Below are positions 56,392-64,000 of a stretch of 64,000 nucleotides of DNA, piece after piece. The notes below the pieces were generated by a model, which had not been told where the DNA came from, did no database searches, and was given only the letters and a program-made list of their open reading frames with translations. The stretch is from Bacillota bacterium. Its GTDB lineage: Bacteria > Macinerneyibacteriota > Macinerneyibacteria > Macinerneyibacteriales > DSCS01. Each line of letters begins with the position of its first letter. Position 1 is the first letter of the stretch. A program made the translations under genes and the position numbers. The stretch is taken from positions 1 to 64,000 of the forward strand of contig DSCS01000058.1 of NCBI GenBank assembly GCA_011048995.1. Direction: 5' to 3'.

Positions 56392-57387
56392 TCAATGACT
56401 GTTCAGCAAAGCCAAACAGACAGTATTCACAATATCATCCACACTGCATCCCCGGGACAAATCATTAAACGGCCGTTTCAACCCTTGGATGACAGGTCCC
56501 ACGGCCTCGGCCCCGGCTAATCTCTGCACCAGTTTGTATCCGATGTTACCTGCTTCAAGTGACGGAAAAATCAAACAGTTGGCCCGGCCCGCCACAGGAG
56601 AATCCGGTGCTTTTTTCTTCCCCACAAAATCCACTAAAGCGGCATCAGCTTGTAATTCCCCGTCATACAAAAAGGAAACACCTCTCTTTTTAAGAAGACT
56701 GACAGCTTCAATAACCTTATCGGCTCTTTCATGAGAAGCACTTCCCTTGGTCGAAAAACTAAGTAAAGCGACTTTGGGTTCAACCCCCAAAAGGTTTTTT
56801 GTGGTTTCAGCAGAAGCGGCGGCAATATCGGCCAGCTGCTCTGCTGTGGGATCAGGGACTACGGCGCAATCTCCGAATACTAAAAGCCCGTTCTCACCAT
56901 ACACAGCATCCTTCATGGCCATGATAAAAACCGATGATACTGTTTTCATGCCCGGTTTCAGTCCGACACCCAGAATGGCCGCACGCAGCACATCTCCTGT
57001 TGTGTGACCGGCCCCGGCCACGGCTGCGTCCACATCACCCTCATTCAGAAGTAACGCTGCATAATACAAGGGGTCTTCAATAATTTTACAAGCCTCATCA
57101 AAGGTCATCCCCTTATGTTTTCTTTTTTCGTAAAAGACTTGCCCTAAATGTTCTCTTTTCTCATGGATGAACGGGTCGACGATCAGGATCCTTCCTTGAT
57201 CAAGAGTTTCCTTTTTTATATGGGATACGATTTTTTTTTCACTGCCGATAAGGACGACTTTCTCTGCAAGCTTTTCGTCAGCGATGATTTGGGCGGCTTT
57301 CAGTGTCCTTATGTCCTCTGTCTCAGGTAAACAGATACGTCCCTTGACAGCGGCCGCGTCACGACGGATTCTTTTGATAAATTCCAT
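56392..57387 (-). CDS. pta: Phosphate acetyltransferase
   Basis: Converts acetyl-CoA and phosphate to acetyl phosphate, for ATP formation by acetate kinase. 331 residues from ATG 57387, the short single-domain form; a frame extending to 57525 overlaps the upstream gene and is rejected. Signatures: [50 protein letters not shown] and [17 protein letters not shown] phosphate butyryltransferase reading is less likely given the GSASHE and LEAGNIGYK motifs. ackA is not here. It takes PFOR product to acetate. Confidence 0.94.
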   Translation of the reverse strand: MEFIKRIRRDAAAVKGRICLPETEDIRTLKAAQIIADEKLAEKVVLIGSEKKIVSHIKKETLDQGRILIVDPFIHEKREHLGQVFYEKRKHKGMTFDEACKIIEDPLYYAALLLNEGDVDAAVAGAGHTTGDVLRAAILGVGLKPGMKTVSSVFIMAMKDAVYGENGLLVFGDCAVVPDPTAEQLADIAAASAETTKNLLGVEPKVALLSFSTKGSASHERADKVIEAVSLLKKRGVSFLYDGELQADAALVDFVGKKKAPDSPVAGRANCLIFPSLEAGNIGYKLVQRLAGAEAVGPVIQGLKRPFNDLSRGCSVDDIVNTVCLALLNSH

Positions 57388-57397
57388 TCTGATTTCC

Positions 57398-58657
57398 TTA
57401 ATCCAAAAGGTGGACACAGAGTCCGCTTCGTAATTTCGGTTCAAACCATGTCGATTTGGGGGGCATGACTTTCCCGGCATCGGCGACATCCATAAGCTGA
57501 TTGATCGATGTGGGATAAAGGGCAAAGGCTAAGACATAATCCCCGCTTTTAACACATTTTTCAAGCTCTTTCATGCCTCTTATACCCCCGACAAAGTCAA
57601 TGCGGTCATCCTTGCGGGGATCCCCGATCCCAAGCACAGGAGAAAGCAGATTGTTTTGCAATATTGCCACGTCAAGGGAGGCAATAGGGTCATCGGCATC
57701 AAAAGTCCCCTTTTTCGCCTGAAGTGAATACCATTCGCCTTTAAAAAACATCGAAAACTCATGACAAACTGAAGGCTTGGCCGCCTCACCTGTCTCTTCT
57801 TTTTTCTTTACAGTAAAGAACTGATCAACAGCAGACATAAAAGTCTCCGGACTCAGTCCATTGAGATCTTTTAATACCCTATTATAGTCCATGATATACA
57901 TCTGATCATGAGGAAAGATGACAGAAAGAAAGAAATTGTATTCTTCCTCTCCCGTATGTCCTGAATTTTCATCCTTTTTCATTTTTCTGACCCGTGTGGC
58001 CGCTGCAGAGCGGTGATGGCCGTCAGCTACATAGAGAACGGGGATCTGATCAAATTCATTTTGAATCTTTTTAATGGCGTCTTGATCGTCCACGGCCCAA
58101 AAGGTATGAATGACATCAATGCTGTCATGAGAAGTGAAACGGTAAACCGACGCATTGTGCTCCATATACGCGGCGATGAAGCTGTCCAGCGATTCGCGGG
58201 CTTGATATGTCAAAAAAACCGGCCCTGTATTGGCATTCAGGGCATAGACATGGCGTGTCCTGTCATCTTCTTTATCCTGGCGGGTAAACTCATGCTTCTT
58301 GATAATATCATTTTCATAATCATCGACTGAAGCAGCGGCGACCAGCCCGGTTTGGACATGTTCCCCCATCTGCTGTTTGTAAATGTAATAGCACGGAGCC
58401 GAATCCTGAATCATCCATTCCTTTTCCATAAAGGCCTTCAGGTTGGCGGCTGCTTTGGCATAGACGGCATCATCATAAAGATGAATATCTTCCGGGAGGT
58501 CGACCTCAGGCTTTGTGATATGTAAAAATGAATATTCATTTCCCTTCACCATCTCCCTTGCTTCTTTGGAATTCAAAACATCATAAGGGGGAGATGCAAT
58601 CCTTTCAACGAGATGCTTCTGGGGGCGAACCCCTTTAAAGGGCCTGACATTTGCCAT
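57398..58657 (-). CDS. DUF1015-family protein
   Basis: 419 residues from ATG 58657, behind AAAGGAG. The family start [12 protein letters not shown] and [16 protein letters not shown] is clear. The central [15 protein letters not shown] recalls the DGxHR core of the ParB/serine-kinase (SbnI/SerK) fold, so a nucleotide- or serine-linked role is possible but inferred. No signal or membrane segment. First gene of the pta operon, with a 10-nt gap. Confidence 0.85.
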   Translation of the reverse strand: MANVRPFKGVRPQKHLVERIASPPYDVLNSKEAREMVKGNEYSFLHITKPEVDLPEDIHLYDDAVYAKAAANLKAFMEKEWMIQDSAPCYYIYKQQMGEHVQTGLVAAASVDDYENDIIKKHEFTRQDKEDDRTRHVYALNANTGPVFLTYQARESLDSFIAAYMEHNASVYRFTSHDSIDVIHTFWAVDDQDAIKKIQNEFDQIPVLYVADGHHRSAAATRVRKMKKDENSGHTGEEEYNFFLSVIFPHDQMYIMDYNRVLKDLNGLSPETFMSAVDQFFTVKKKEETGEAAKPSVCHEFSMFFKGEWYSLQAKKGTFDADDPIASLDVAILQNNLLSPVLGIGDPRKDDRIDFVGGIRGMKELEKCVKSGDYVLAFALYPTSINQLMDVADAGKVMPPKSTWFEPKLRSGLCVHLLD

Positions 58658-58706
58658 AAGTACTCCTTTCATCTATAAAATAAACACCATAACATCGTCT
58701 AATGCG

Positions 58707-58734
58707 ATGATATCCATAAGCTTACTTCTGTCAA
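58707..58734 (-). promoter_or_regulatory. Promoter of the DUF1015-pta-aminotransferase-peptidase operon
   Basis: Minus strand: consensus TTGACA (58734-58729), 16-bp spacer, TATCAT (58712-58707). Transcript leader holds a CATCG...CGATG hairpin. Confidence 0.78.
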
Positions 58735-58761
58735 CGAAATTGATATTATTTCAGTGAAAAG

Positions 58762-59556
58762 TCACGTTTTTCTCTTATCTTTGACTTTAGTCTTGTGCTG
58801 AATAAAACGAAGAAGAATAAAAATGATCAAAGAAATATAAATCATAATAACAGAAATAGGTTTTGAATACTGCAGGCCAAAAGAGGTAAACCGCTCATAG
58901 ATCATTACCGGAGCAGTCATCGGATGATAGGCCAAAATGACAACAGCGCCGAATTCGCTCAACCCCCGGGCCCACATCATGATCATCCCGGATAGAATAT
59001 CGGAAAAGGCACAGGGCAAAACGACCTTCCAAAAGGATTGGAACCGTGATGCTCCCAGATTCCGGGCGACATATTCTAAATGGACATCGACTTTTTTGAA
59101 TCCTTCTTTTGCGCTATTCACAAGATAAGAAAAACTGACAAAAAACATCCCCAGGATCACTCCGAAAACGGTGTCGACAAATTCGATTCCGAAAACAGCA
59201 AACATCTTACCAAACAAAAAACGGCTGCCGTAAATGCTCAGTAATGCGATCCCTGCCGCTGAATGGGGGAACATCACCGGGATATCCACAATGGCTTCGA
59301 TAACCCCTTTTCCCCAGAACTCATGCCGTGCAAGAAGATAAGCCGTCGGGATCCCCAAAAGGAGGCCGAAAAGAGTCGCATATAGAGAGGCTTCCAAAGT
59401 AAAAAAAATAGACCTGACGATCTCTTTGTCTTGAAACACGTAGCTGATCAGTTCCGGAGAAAGAGAAACAAGCATATTGATGACAGGGGCAGCCACAAGA
59501 ATAAGCAAAAGGACAAAAAGGATCTTGAAAATAGTGTTGAAAAATGAACTTTTCAC
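58762..59556 (-). CDS. ABC permease, molybdate/tungstate/sulfate type
   Basis: 264 residues, six membrane helices. The coupling-helix EAA motif reads EYVARNLGASRFQSFWKVVLP, and the sequence has the CysT/ModB/WtpB character (LLGIPTAYLLARHEF, MMWARGLSEFGAVVILAY). It overlaps the ATPase gene by 4 nt. No periplasmic binding protein is encoded beside it, so the substrate protein must be elsewhere. Tungstate or molybdate is favoured over sulfate by other Mo/W-linked genes in the window. Confidence 0.88.
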   Translation of the reverse strand: MKSSFFNTIFKILFVLLLILVAAPVINMLVSLSPELISYVFQDKEIVRSIFFTLEASLYATLFGLLLGIPTAYLLARHEFWGKGVIEAIVDIPVMFPHSAAGIALLSIYGSRFLFGKMFAVFGIEFVDTVFGVILGMFFVSFSYLVNSAKEGFKKVDVHLEYVARNLGASRFQSFWKVVLPCAFSDILSGMIMMWARGLSEFGAVVILAYHPMTAPVMIYERFTSFGLQYSKPISVIMIYISLIIFILLRFIQHKTKVKDKRKT

Positions 59557-60602
59557 AAACCGTATACTCCTACAGCATTTGATTTGAAAATCAAATAAAC
59601 CGTTTGCCCCGGCTCCAGAGCCATTTGACGAAAAGAACGCTGTGTTAAAAGGGAAACAAGTGAAATCCCCGCATCAACATGTACTTTGACTCCCATGTTA
59701 TGATGGATCACAGACCGGACATCTCCCTTGAGGCAATTCCGGGCACTTGTCTCCTGCATGGGTTTCAGGCTGAGAATAATGTCTTCCGGGGGAATATGGA
59801 CAAGATACTCTTTTTTCGCCTCTAATCCCTCTTTATATAGACAAAAGTCTCCTTTACAAAGAAGGGAACGGCTCTTCTTATAGATCATACGAAAAAGGTT
59901 TTCTTTTCGGATAAGCTTTCCGATCTCAACGGAGGCCGGCCGGTTCACGACCTCTTCAACCGGCCCTATTTGCCGGAGTTCTCCATTCATCATCACGCCG
60001 ATCTTATCAGAAAGGAAAAGAGCTTCTTCAATGTCATGAGTCACATGCAAAACAGTCAGCCCTTTTTCATGGCGAATACGCTGTATCTCCTGCATGATCT
60101 CCCATTTTGTTATAGCATCCAAAGCCGAAAGGGGTTCATCCAAAAGAAGTAAAGGGCGGCCAAGGACCAAAGCCCGGGCTAAAGCGACTCGCTGCTTTTC
60201 CCCTCCCGAGAGATGCTGAATGCTTCTTTCGAGGAGAGAGTCGATCTTTAAGAATCGGGCCGCGTCTTCGACTTTCTTTTCTCTTTCTTTTTTAGAAAGA
60301 CGCATGATATGCAAAGAAAAAGCAATATTCTCAAAAACATTCTTATGAGGGAATAGATAAAGATTTTGATAAACGATTCCGACCGGACGCTTCTGCAAAG
60401 CTTCACGGTTCATCTCTTTGCCATTGATCATCAGGGTCCCATGTGCAGGAGTATTGATCCCCATGATCATTTCCAGAAGCATGGTCTTTCCCGAACCCGT
60501 GGGGCCTACCAAGTTCAGGTATTCCCCGGCTTTCAAATGAAAAGAAATATCTTTCAGTGTAAAGTCCCCTTTTTTTAGGGTAATGTGACCGAGTGTCAAC
60601 AT
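59553..60602 (-). CDS. ABC ATPase, molybdate/tungstate type with TOBE-like C-terminus
   Basis: 349 residues from ATG 60602 (AGGAG upstream). Walker A VGPTGSGKTMLLE, Q-loop VYQNLYLFPHKNV, signature HLSGGEKQRVALARALV, Walker B LLLLDEPLSALD, H-loop VLHVTHDIEEALFL. The C-terminal 120 residues look like the Mop/TOBE oxyanion-binding domain (SARNCLKGDVRSVIHHNMGVKV), found in ModC and WtpC. It precedes the permease gene in a two-gene operon with no binding protein. Confidence 0.9.
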   Translation of the reverse strand: MLTLGHITLKKGDFTLKDISFHLKAGEYLNLVGPTGSGKTMLLEMIMGINTPAHGTLMINGKEMNREALQKRPVGIVYQNLYLFPHKNVFENIAFSLHIMRLSKKEREKKVEDAARFLKIDSLLERSIQHLSGGEKQRVALARALVLGRPLLLLDEPLSALDAITKWEIMQEIQRIRHEKGLTVLHVTHDIEEALFLSDKIGVMMNGELRQIGPVEEVVNRPASVEIGKLIRKENLFRMIYKKSRSLLCKGDFCLYKEGLEAKKEYLVHIPPEDIILSLKPMQETSARNCLKGDVRSVIHHNMGVKVHVDAGISLVSLLTQRSFRQMALEPGQTVYLIFKSNAVGVYGL

Positions 60603-60634
60603 ATCTGCTCCTATATGTTTATCCGTATATATCG

Positions 60635-60663
60635 ATAATATCGGCATTCTGAACGGCTTTCAA
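60635..60663 (-). promoter_or_regulatory. Promoter of the oxyanion ABC genes
   Basis: Minus strand: TTGAAA (60663-60658), 17-bp spacer, TATTAT (60640-60635). A TATCGATA palindrome flanked by CCG/CGG (60623-60644) overlaps the -10 and start site and could be an operator. Confidence 0.7.
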
Positions 60664-60675
60664 GATATTTTATAC

Positions 60676-60711
60676 AGAAAAGACACCCCGGAGCTGAAGA
60701 CTCCGGGGTGT
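60676..60711 (-). terminator. Rho-independent terminator of the DUF4139 gene
   Basis: Minus strand: ACACCCCGGAG, loop TCTTCAG, CTCCGGGGTGT, then CTTTTCTG. Eleven-pair stem, 5 nt after the stop codon. Confidence 0.9.
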
Positions 60712-60716
60712 TGAGA

Positions 60717-62057
60717 TCAATATTGAACGCGTACGGTAAAAGTGAAGCTTTTTTCCTGGTCGGGAGCCAGTTTAACCGGGAAGACGATTTCACGGGAATC
60801 ACGGTCTGTGGGGTTGACCTCATATTGAGTCATTCTTTCCCTTGCAGAACGGTAATAGGTGACATAGACGGTCTCCCTTGTTTCTTTTCTGTTTTTCACT
60901 GTAACTTTATATTGGGTATCATGAGTATTTTTCTTTGGCGTCTCTCTTTTAAGGATTACCGTTTCTCCAATAATGTCAAAGGAATCTCCTATTTTAACGG
61001 TTATTTTTTCATTTCTCGGCGTGTGATCGACCTGATCATTCCCTACAAATTGAACATTCCCGGCTGTATCATTTTTGTATACAGAGAGGATGCCTGCAGG
61101 AAGAGCCATACCCATGCCGTTCTCTTTTGTGTTCATAAATTCGACAGTGACATTGACTTTTTTGTTATATTCTGCGACTTGGTACTTCAGTTTTTTTTCT
61201 GTTTTGATCTTAACAGGAGAAAAAAACGGGATCTCCTTTTTTTGGCGGGCTCCTATGGAGATGGGGCGCTCTACTGTGTAAAGATGATACTCCATCATCC
61301 CCTCTTCGCTGACAGCTGTATCGGACATAGCCATCTCTTCATACATCATCCCTTTTGCCCTGGAAACCGGAGCCTGCTGTGTCAGGCGTTGCACGTCTCC
61401 TGCCATCAGCTGTAATTTGACCTGGTCAAAGGCCTTACCTGAGTCATTAGACAAAGTGATCCAGGAATTCAGTATTCCTGAGGCTTCATTATCATCAAGG
61501 ATCAGGTTATATTTTGAAAACCACCGCATTCCATTGAGCAGATAAGCCAGATTAAAGGAGTGGCGCCCTTCTACGGGGCTTTTCATCATCCAGGAAAGGG
61601 TAGGCCGGACCATGACTTCTCCTCCTTTTTCAAAGGAGTAACGGAAAATCTGATCTCCGCGAATCGAATGAAGCTCCCCCTTGATCTCGACTAAAACCGA
61701 TGACCCGTCATAGCTGAGAAGAGTGCCCTGGAGTTCATCTCCCTGAACTGTCACCATTTTGATCGTCCGTCCCAACTGTTTTCTAAAGAGTTGGGATGTA
61801 TTGACAAGGTCATAATCATAATTCTGTTCATAAATGACAATATTCTTGTTCTGAACAGGATAAATGGAAATTGATCCGGTATCCAGAGTTTCGGGAACTT
61901 CCGTAAGGGGGTAAGTGTGAACCCCTTTTTTCATATTGAACTTGATCTCTTCTCCATAGAGAGCATAGCCGCTGTTATAGACAGTGAGGTTTTTTGCATC
62001 CGTCGACGAAATCGCCAAGACAGCCAGCATCATCAGACATGTGATATACCTTTTCAT
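60717..62057 (-). CDS. Secreted DUF4139 protein
   Basis: 446 residues with a signal peptide (MKRYITCLMMLAVLAISSTDA) and AAGGAGG before the ATG. The mature protein has the DUF4139 layout: VYNSGYALYGEEIKFNMKKG at the front, then LSWMMKSPVEGRHSFNLAYL and a beta-rich end TFTVRVQY. Function of the family is not established; it should be periplasmic or outer-membrane associated. Own promoter and strong terminator, so monocistronic. Confidence 0.85.
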   Translation of the reverse strand: MKRYITCLMMLAVLAISSTDAKNLTVYNSGYALYGEEIKFNMKKGVHTYPLTEVPETLDTGSISIYPVQNKNIVIYEQNYDYDLVNTSQLFRKQLGRTIKMVTVQGDELQGTLLSYDGSSVLVEIKGELHSIRGDQIFRYSFEKGGEVMVRPTLSWMMKSPVEGRHSFNLAYLLNGMRWFSKYNLILDDNEASGILNSWITLSNDSGKAFDQVKLQLMAGDVQRLTQQAPVSRAKGMMYEEMAMSDTAVSEEGMMEYHLYTVERPISIGARQKKEIPFFSPVKIKTEKKLKYQVAEYNKKVNVTVEFMNTKENGMGMALPAGILSVYKNDTAGNVQFVGNDQVDHTPRNEKITVKIGDSFDIIGETVILKRETPKKNTHDTQYKVTVKNRKETRETVYVTYYRSARERMTQYEVNPTDRDSREIVFPVKLAPDQEKSFTFTVRVQY

Positions 62058-62081
62058 ACGGCCTCCTTATTATTACTCTCA

Positions 62082-62109
62082 AGTGTAGCATCTTCTTGTA
62101 AATCTTCAA
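62082..62109 (-). promoter_or_regulatory. Promoter of the DUF4139 gene
   Basis: Minus strand: TTGAAG (62109-62104), 16-bp spacer, TACACT (62087-62082), right after the tRNA-Thr terminator. Confidence 0.65.
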
Positions 62110-62114
62110 TGAAT

Positions 62115-62140
62115 AAAAAAGACCCGGGTCTCCCCGGGCC
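62115..62140 (-). terminator. Rho-independent terminator of the tnaA-tRNA-Thr transcript
   Basis: Minus strand: GGCCCGGG, loop GAGA, CCCGGGTC, then TTTTTT; eight pairs with one G.U, 3 nt after the tRNA. Confidence 0.88.
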
Positions 62141-62143
62141 GAA

Positions 62144-62215
62144 AGCTGGTGAGCGGATTTGAACCGCTGACCGACGGTTTACGAAACCGTTGCTCTACCC
62201 CTGAGCCACACCAGC
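62144..62215 (-). tRNA. tRNA-Thr(CGT)
   Basis: 72 nt: acceptor GCTGGTG/CACCAGC, loop TTCGTAA with anticodon CGT, T-arm AGCGG TTCAAAT CCGCT. Its first base follows the tnaA stop codon with no gap, and no promoter is evident inside the tnaA end, so it is likely cut out of the tnaA mRNA. CCA not encoded. Confidence 0.94.
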
Positions 62216-63592
62216 TTACAAACGCTCCAATTCGACAGTAAAGTGCCGGAGGATGGGAGCCTCTTGAACGATTTTTAACCCTTTTTTCAAATGCTCCCTT
62301 CTTTCATAGACATTCCTTAAAGCTGCAGCAGTATAATCCATATGATTATTCGTATAGACACGGCGCGGTATTGCCAGACGGAGCAATTCAAGCTTGGGAT
62401 AACGGTCTTTTCCGGTCTCCGGGTCCCGGTCTGCCAGCAAGGTCCCTATTTCGACCCCGCGTATACCGCCTTCGATGTAAAGCTCCACAGCCAGGAGCTG
62501 AGCCACATATTCAGATTGTGGAATATGAGGGAAAAAACGTTTGGCATCTACAAAGACAGCATGCCCGCCAAAAGGCTCCTGCACAGGAATGCCGTACTCT
62601 TTACATCGTTCTCCGAGAAAAGCGACTTGTCCGACGCGACTTTCCAGATAGTCATATTCAGTACTTTCGCGCAATCCTTGAGCCAAAGCACCTAAATCTC
62701 TTCCGGCCAGGCCGCCGTAAGTCAGATATCCTTCAAAGAGAATGCTGAAAACAGAGACTTTTTTCATCAATTCTTCGTTTCGGAATCCGACAAGCCCGCC
62801 GATGTTGGTAATACCGTCTTTTTTAGCACTCATTGTAAAGCCATCCACATACGAAAACATTTCCTTGACGATCTCTTTGATGCTTTTTTTCTCATATCCC
62901 TTTTCACGGATTTTAATGAAATAGGCATTCTCCGCAAAACGGGCCGCATCAAAGAAGAGAGGAATATTATATTTTCTGCACATGTGGGCCGTCTCTTTAA
63001 TATTAGACATCGAAACAGGCTGCCCTCCGGCAGAATTACAGGTAACGGTCAAAATCACCAACGGAATATCATCTCTTTTATTTGCTTTTAAGACAGTTTC
63101 CAGTTTTTCCATATCGATGTTGCCTTTGAAAGGATGTTCTTTTGTGGTGTCAAAGGCCTCATCGATCGTGCAATCGACAGCTTTCGCCTTACGGAATTCA
63201 ATATGTCCTTTAGTCGTATCAAAATGTGAATTCCCGGGAACAATATCACCGGCCTTGAGCATAGCCGAGAAGAGGACGTTTTCTGCCGCCCTTCCTTGAT
63301 GTGTAGGAATAAACCGCTGAAACCCCAAGATCTCTTCGACGGATTGCTTTAGCTTGTAATAGGATCGGGCTCCGGCATAACTTTCATCTCCGACCATGAT
63401 CTCAGCCCATTGTTTATCACTCATTGCATTCGTTCCTGAATCGGTCAATAAATCGATATAGACATAATCACTTTTAAGATTGAATAAATTGTACTTTGCT
63501 TTTTTTATCCATTCTTTACGCTCCTCAGGAGTGCTTTGCCGAATCATCTCGACAGTTTTTATCCTGAAGGGCTCGGCATAGGGTAATTTCAT
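62216..63592 (-). CDS. tnaA: Tryptophanase
   Basis: PLP lyase that splits tryptophan into indole, pyruvate and ammonia. 458 residues; PLP-Lys in TMSAKKDGITNIGG. Tryptophanase and tyrosine phenol-lyase are close paralogues; specificity-linked places match tryptophanase: HFDTTKGHIEFR (Asp, where tyrosine phenol-lyase has Thr), IRGVEIGT (not SMERG), and LRHFTVELERL (His, where tyrosine phenol-lyase has Phe). SD AAAGGAGG and a consensus promoter lie directly upstream, leaving a leader of only about 15 nt, with no room for a TnaC-type leader peptide. Confidence 0.9.
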   Translation of the reverse strand: MKLPYAEPFRIKTVEMIRQSTPEERKEWIKKAKYNLFNLKSDYVYIDLLTDSGTNAMSDKQWAEIMVGDESYAGARSYYKLKQSVEEILGFQRFIPTHQGRAAENVLFSAMLKAGDIVPGNSHFDTTKGHIEFRKAKAVDCTIDEAFDTTKEHPFKGNIDMEKLETVLKANKRDDIPLVILTVTCNSAGGQPVSMSNIKETAHMCRKYNIPLFFDAARFAENAYFIKIREKGYEKKSIKEIVKEMFSYVDGFTMSAKKDGITNIGGLVGFRNEELMKKVSVFSILFEGYLTYGGLAGRDLGALAQGLRESTEYDYLESRVGQVAFLGERCKEYGIPVQEPFGGHAVFVDAKRFFPHIPQSEYVAQLLAVELYIEGGIRGVEIGTLLADRDPETGKDRYPKLELLRLAIPRRVYTNNHMDYTAAALRNVYERREHLKKGLKIVQEAPILRHFTVELERL

Positions 63593-63613
63593 GCAGCCTC
63601 CTTTTGCAGGGTC

Positions 63614-63642
63614 ATTATAGGGAATCAGTTCAGAAAAAGCAA
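63614..63642 (-). promoter_or_regulatory. Promoter of tnaA-tRNA-Thr
   Basis: Minus strand: TTGCTT (63642-63637), 17-bp spacer, consensus TATAAT (63619-63614). Confidence 0.82.
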
Positions 63643-63649
63643 CCTTTTT

Positions 63650-64000
63650 TTAATACTTAAACCTGATTTTAAAGTCAATATTATATTTAAAATCCCCCTC
63701 CTGCTCTGCCGCTCCGGTCTGCAGTGAGAGGTTTTTATTAAAGTAATAGATAAAATCAAAACGCCTTGTGTCTCCGCTGAAAACGTCATCCTGATAACTG
63801 AGATAAAGATCCTGTCTGATATATTTTCCGATCTGAAGGTCTAAATAAGGATCCTCTGCTGTAAGAAAATTCCCGCGCACAGAAATATTATCTATCCATT
63901 GGCTGCGCCGCAAAGGAGAAAAGAGCATCTGCTGAAGATAGTCTGTAGCGAATTCGCCGATCTTCTGAGCGAAGACATCTTCTCCGGCCATATCATAAGC
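63650..64000 (-). CDS. TamB-like translocation/assembly protein, C-terminal end (partial)
   Basis: The frame stays open to the window edge, so only the last 117 residues or so are seen. They match the C-terminal TamB (DUF490) domain by layout: an amphipathic start (EFATDYLQQMLFSPLRR), then beta strands (LDLQIGKYIRQDLYLSYQDD, FDFIYYFNKNLSLQTGA) ending in Phe/Tyr (FKIRFKY). TamB bridges inner and outer membranes. It is a second AsmA-superfamily member in this window after the YdbH-like gene. Confidence 0.7.
   Translation of the reverse strand, partial: AYDMAGEDVFAQKIGEFATDYLQQMLFSPLRRSQWIDNISVRGNFLTAEDPYLDLQIGKYIRQDLYLSYQDDVFSGDTRRFDFIYYFNKNLSLQTGAAEQEGDFKYNIDFKIRFKY

Noticed and set aside
60623..60644. 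ModE-box at the oxyanion ABC promoter
   Set aside because: Only the TATCGATA core and CCG/CGG ends are symmetric; the arms do not match a ModE palindrome.
60708..61415. Plus-strand 235-residue open frame opposite DUF4139
   Set aside because: No SD, composition typical of an antisense frame, and the minus frame has signal peptide, promoter and terminator.
62216..63592. Tyrosine phenol-lyase as the identity of the PLP lyase
   Set aside because: The Asp in HFDTTKG, VEIGT and the His in LRHFT match tryptophanase, not tyrosine phenol-lyase.
63593..63642. TnaC-like leader peptide before tnaA
   Set aside because: The promoter leaves only about 15 nt of leader, with no room for a peptide or attenuator.

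Overview
The window reads as chromosomal DNA of an anaerobic diderm (Gram-negative-type) bacterium that ferments amino acids. Diderm envelope markers are the Kdo genes kdsA-kdsD-kdsC, an LpxH-like phosphoesterase, a YdbH-like AsmA-family protein with a YdbL-like lipoprotein, and the 3' end of a TamB-like gene. Anaerobic amino-acid metabolism is shown by pyruvate:ferredoxin oxidoreductase, a full Rnf complex, Pta, tryptophanase, aminotransferases and an M20 peptidase. The phylum cannot be fixed from the window; an archaeal-type (type 2, short) valyl-tRNA synthetase argues against a typical enterobacterium. I see no phage, insertion sequence, CRISPR array or rRNA: this is mostly ordinary core genome.

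Layout. 1-8 kb (+): an HTH-GlmL fusion behind a tandem operator, then kdsA-kdsD-kdsC-valS closed by a terminator. 8-18.2 kb (+): YdbH-like AsmA protein, YdbL-like lipoprotein and a 2319-residue TolB-like/TPR/CHAT lipoprotein, the most unusual locus here. 18.2-24.1 kb: MFS transporter (-), then Nudix, STAS antagonist, RsbW-like kinase, PIN-PhoH, phosphomannomutase and OsmC (+). 24.4-28.7 kb (-): phosphoesterase behind two tRNA-Val genes, a small secreted protein and two paralogous response regulators, one broken by a 14-bp tandem duplication. 28.8-33.1 kb: tRNA-Arg (+), then a ptsN-like/trmH-like/2-hydroxyacid dehydrogenase/mgtE/recO operon (-). 33.1-44.5 kb (-): MOSC protein, nifJ, then greA-rnfCDGEAB-glnA. 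44.5-46.7 kb: acyl-CoA synthetase (-) and four tRNAs (+). 46.7-51.6 kb (-): yebC-ruvC-ruvA-ruvB-queH-ridA-mobB-yajC. 51.7-64 kb: dus (+), then lat, a DUF1015-pta-aminotransferase-peptidase operon, a molybdate/tungstate-type ABC pair, DUF4139, tnaA joined directly to tRNA-Thr, and the partial TamB-like gene (all -).

How the parts work together. Tryptophanase, peptidase, aminotransferases and lysine aminotransferase feed pyruvate and 2-oxoacids to PFOR; Pta conserves the acetyl-CoA energy; Rnf couples reduced ferredoxin to NAD+ with ion pumping. A MobB-like protein, a MOSC protein and the oxyanion ABC genes point to molybdenum or tungsten cofactor use. Most genes have clear SD sequences and sigma70-type promoters (TTGACA / 16-17 bp / TATAAT). 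A minority (Nudix, dus, the first response regulator) have the -10 box 5-9 nt before the start codon and no SD, suggesting leaderless transcripts.

All functional calls come from motifs and family knowledge read by eye; no database search was run.
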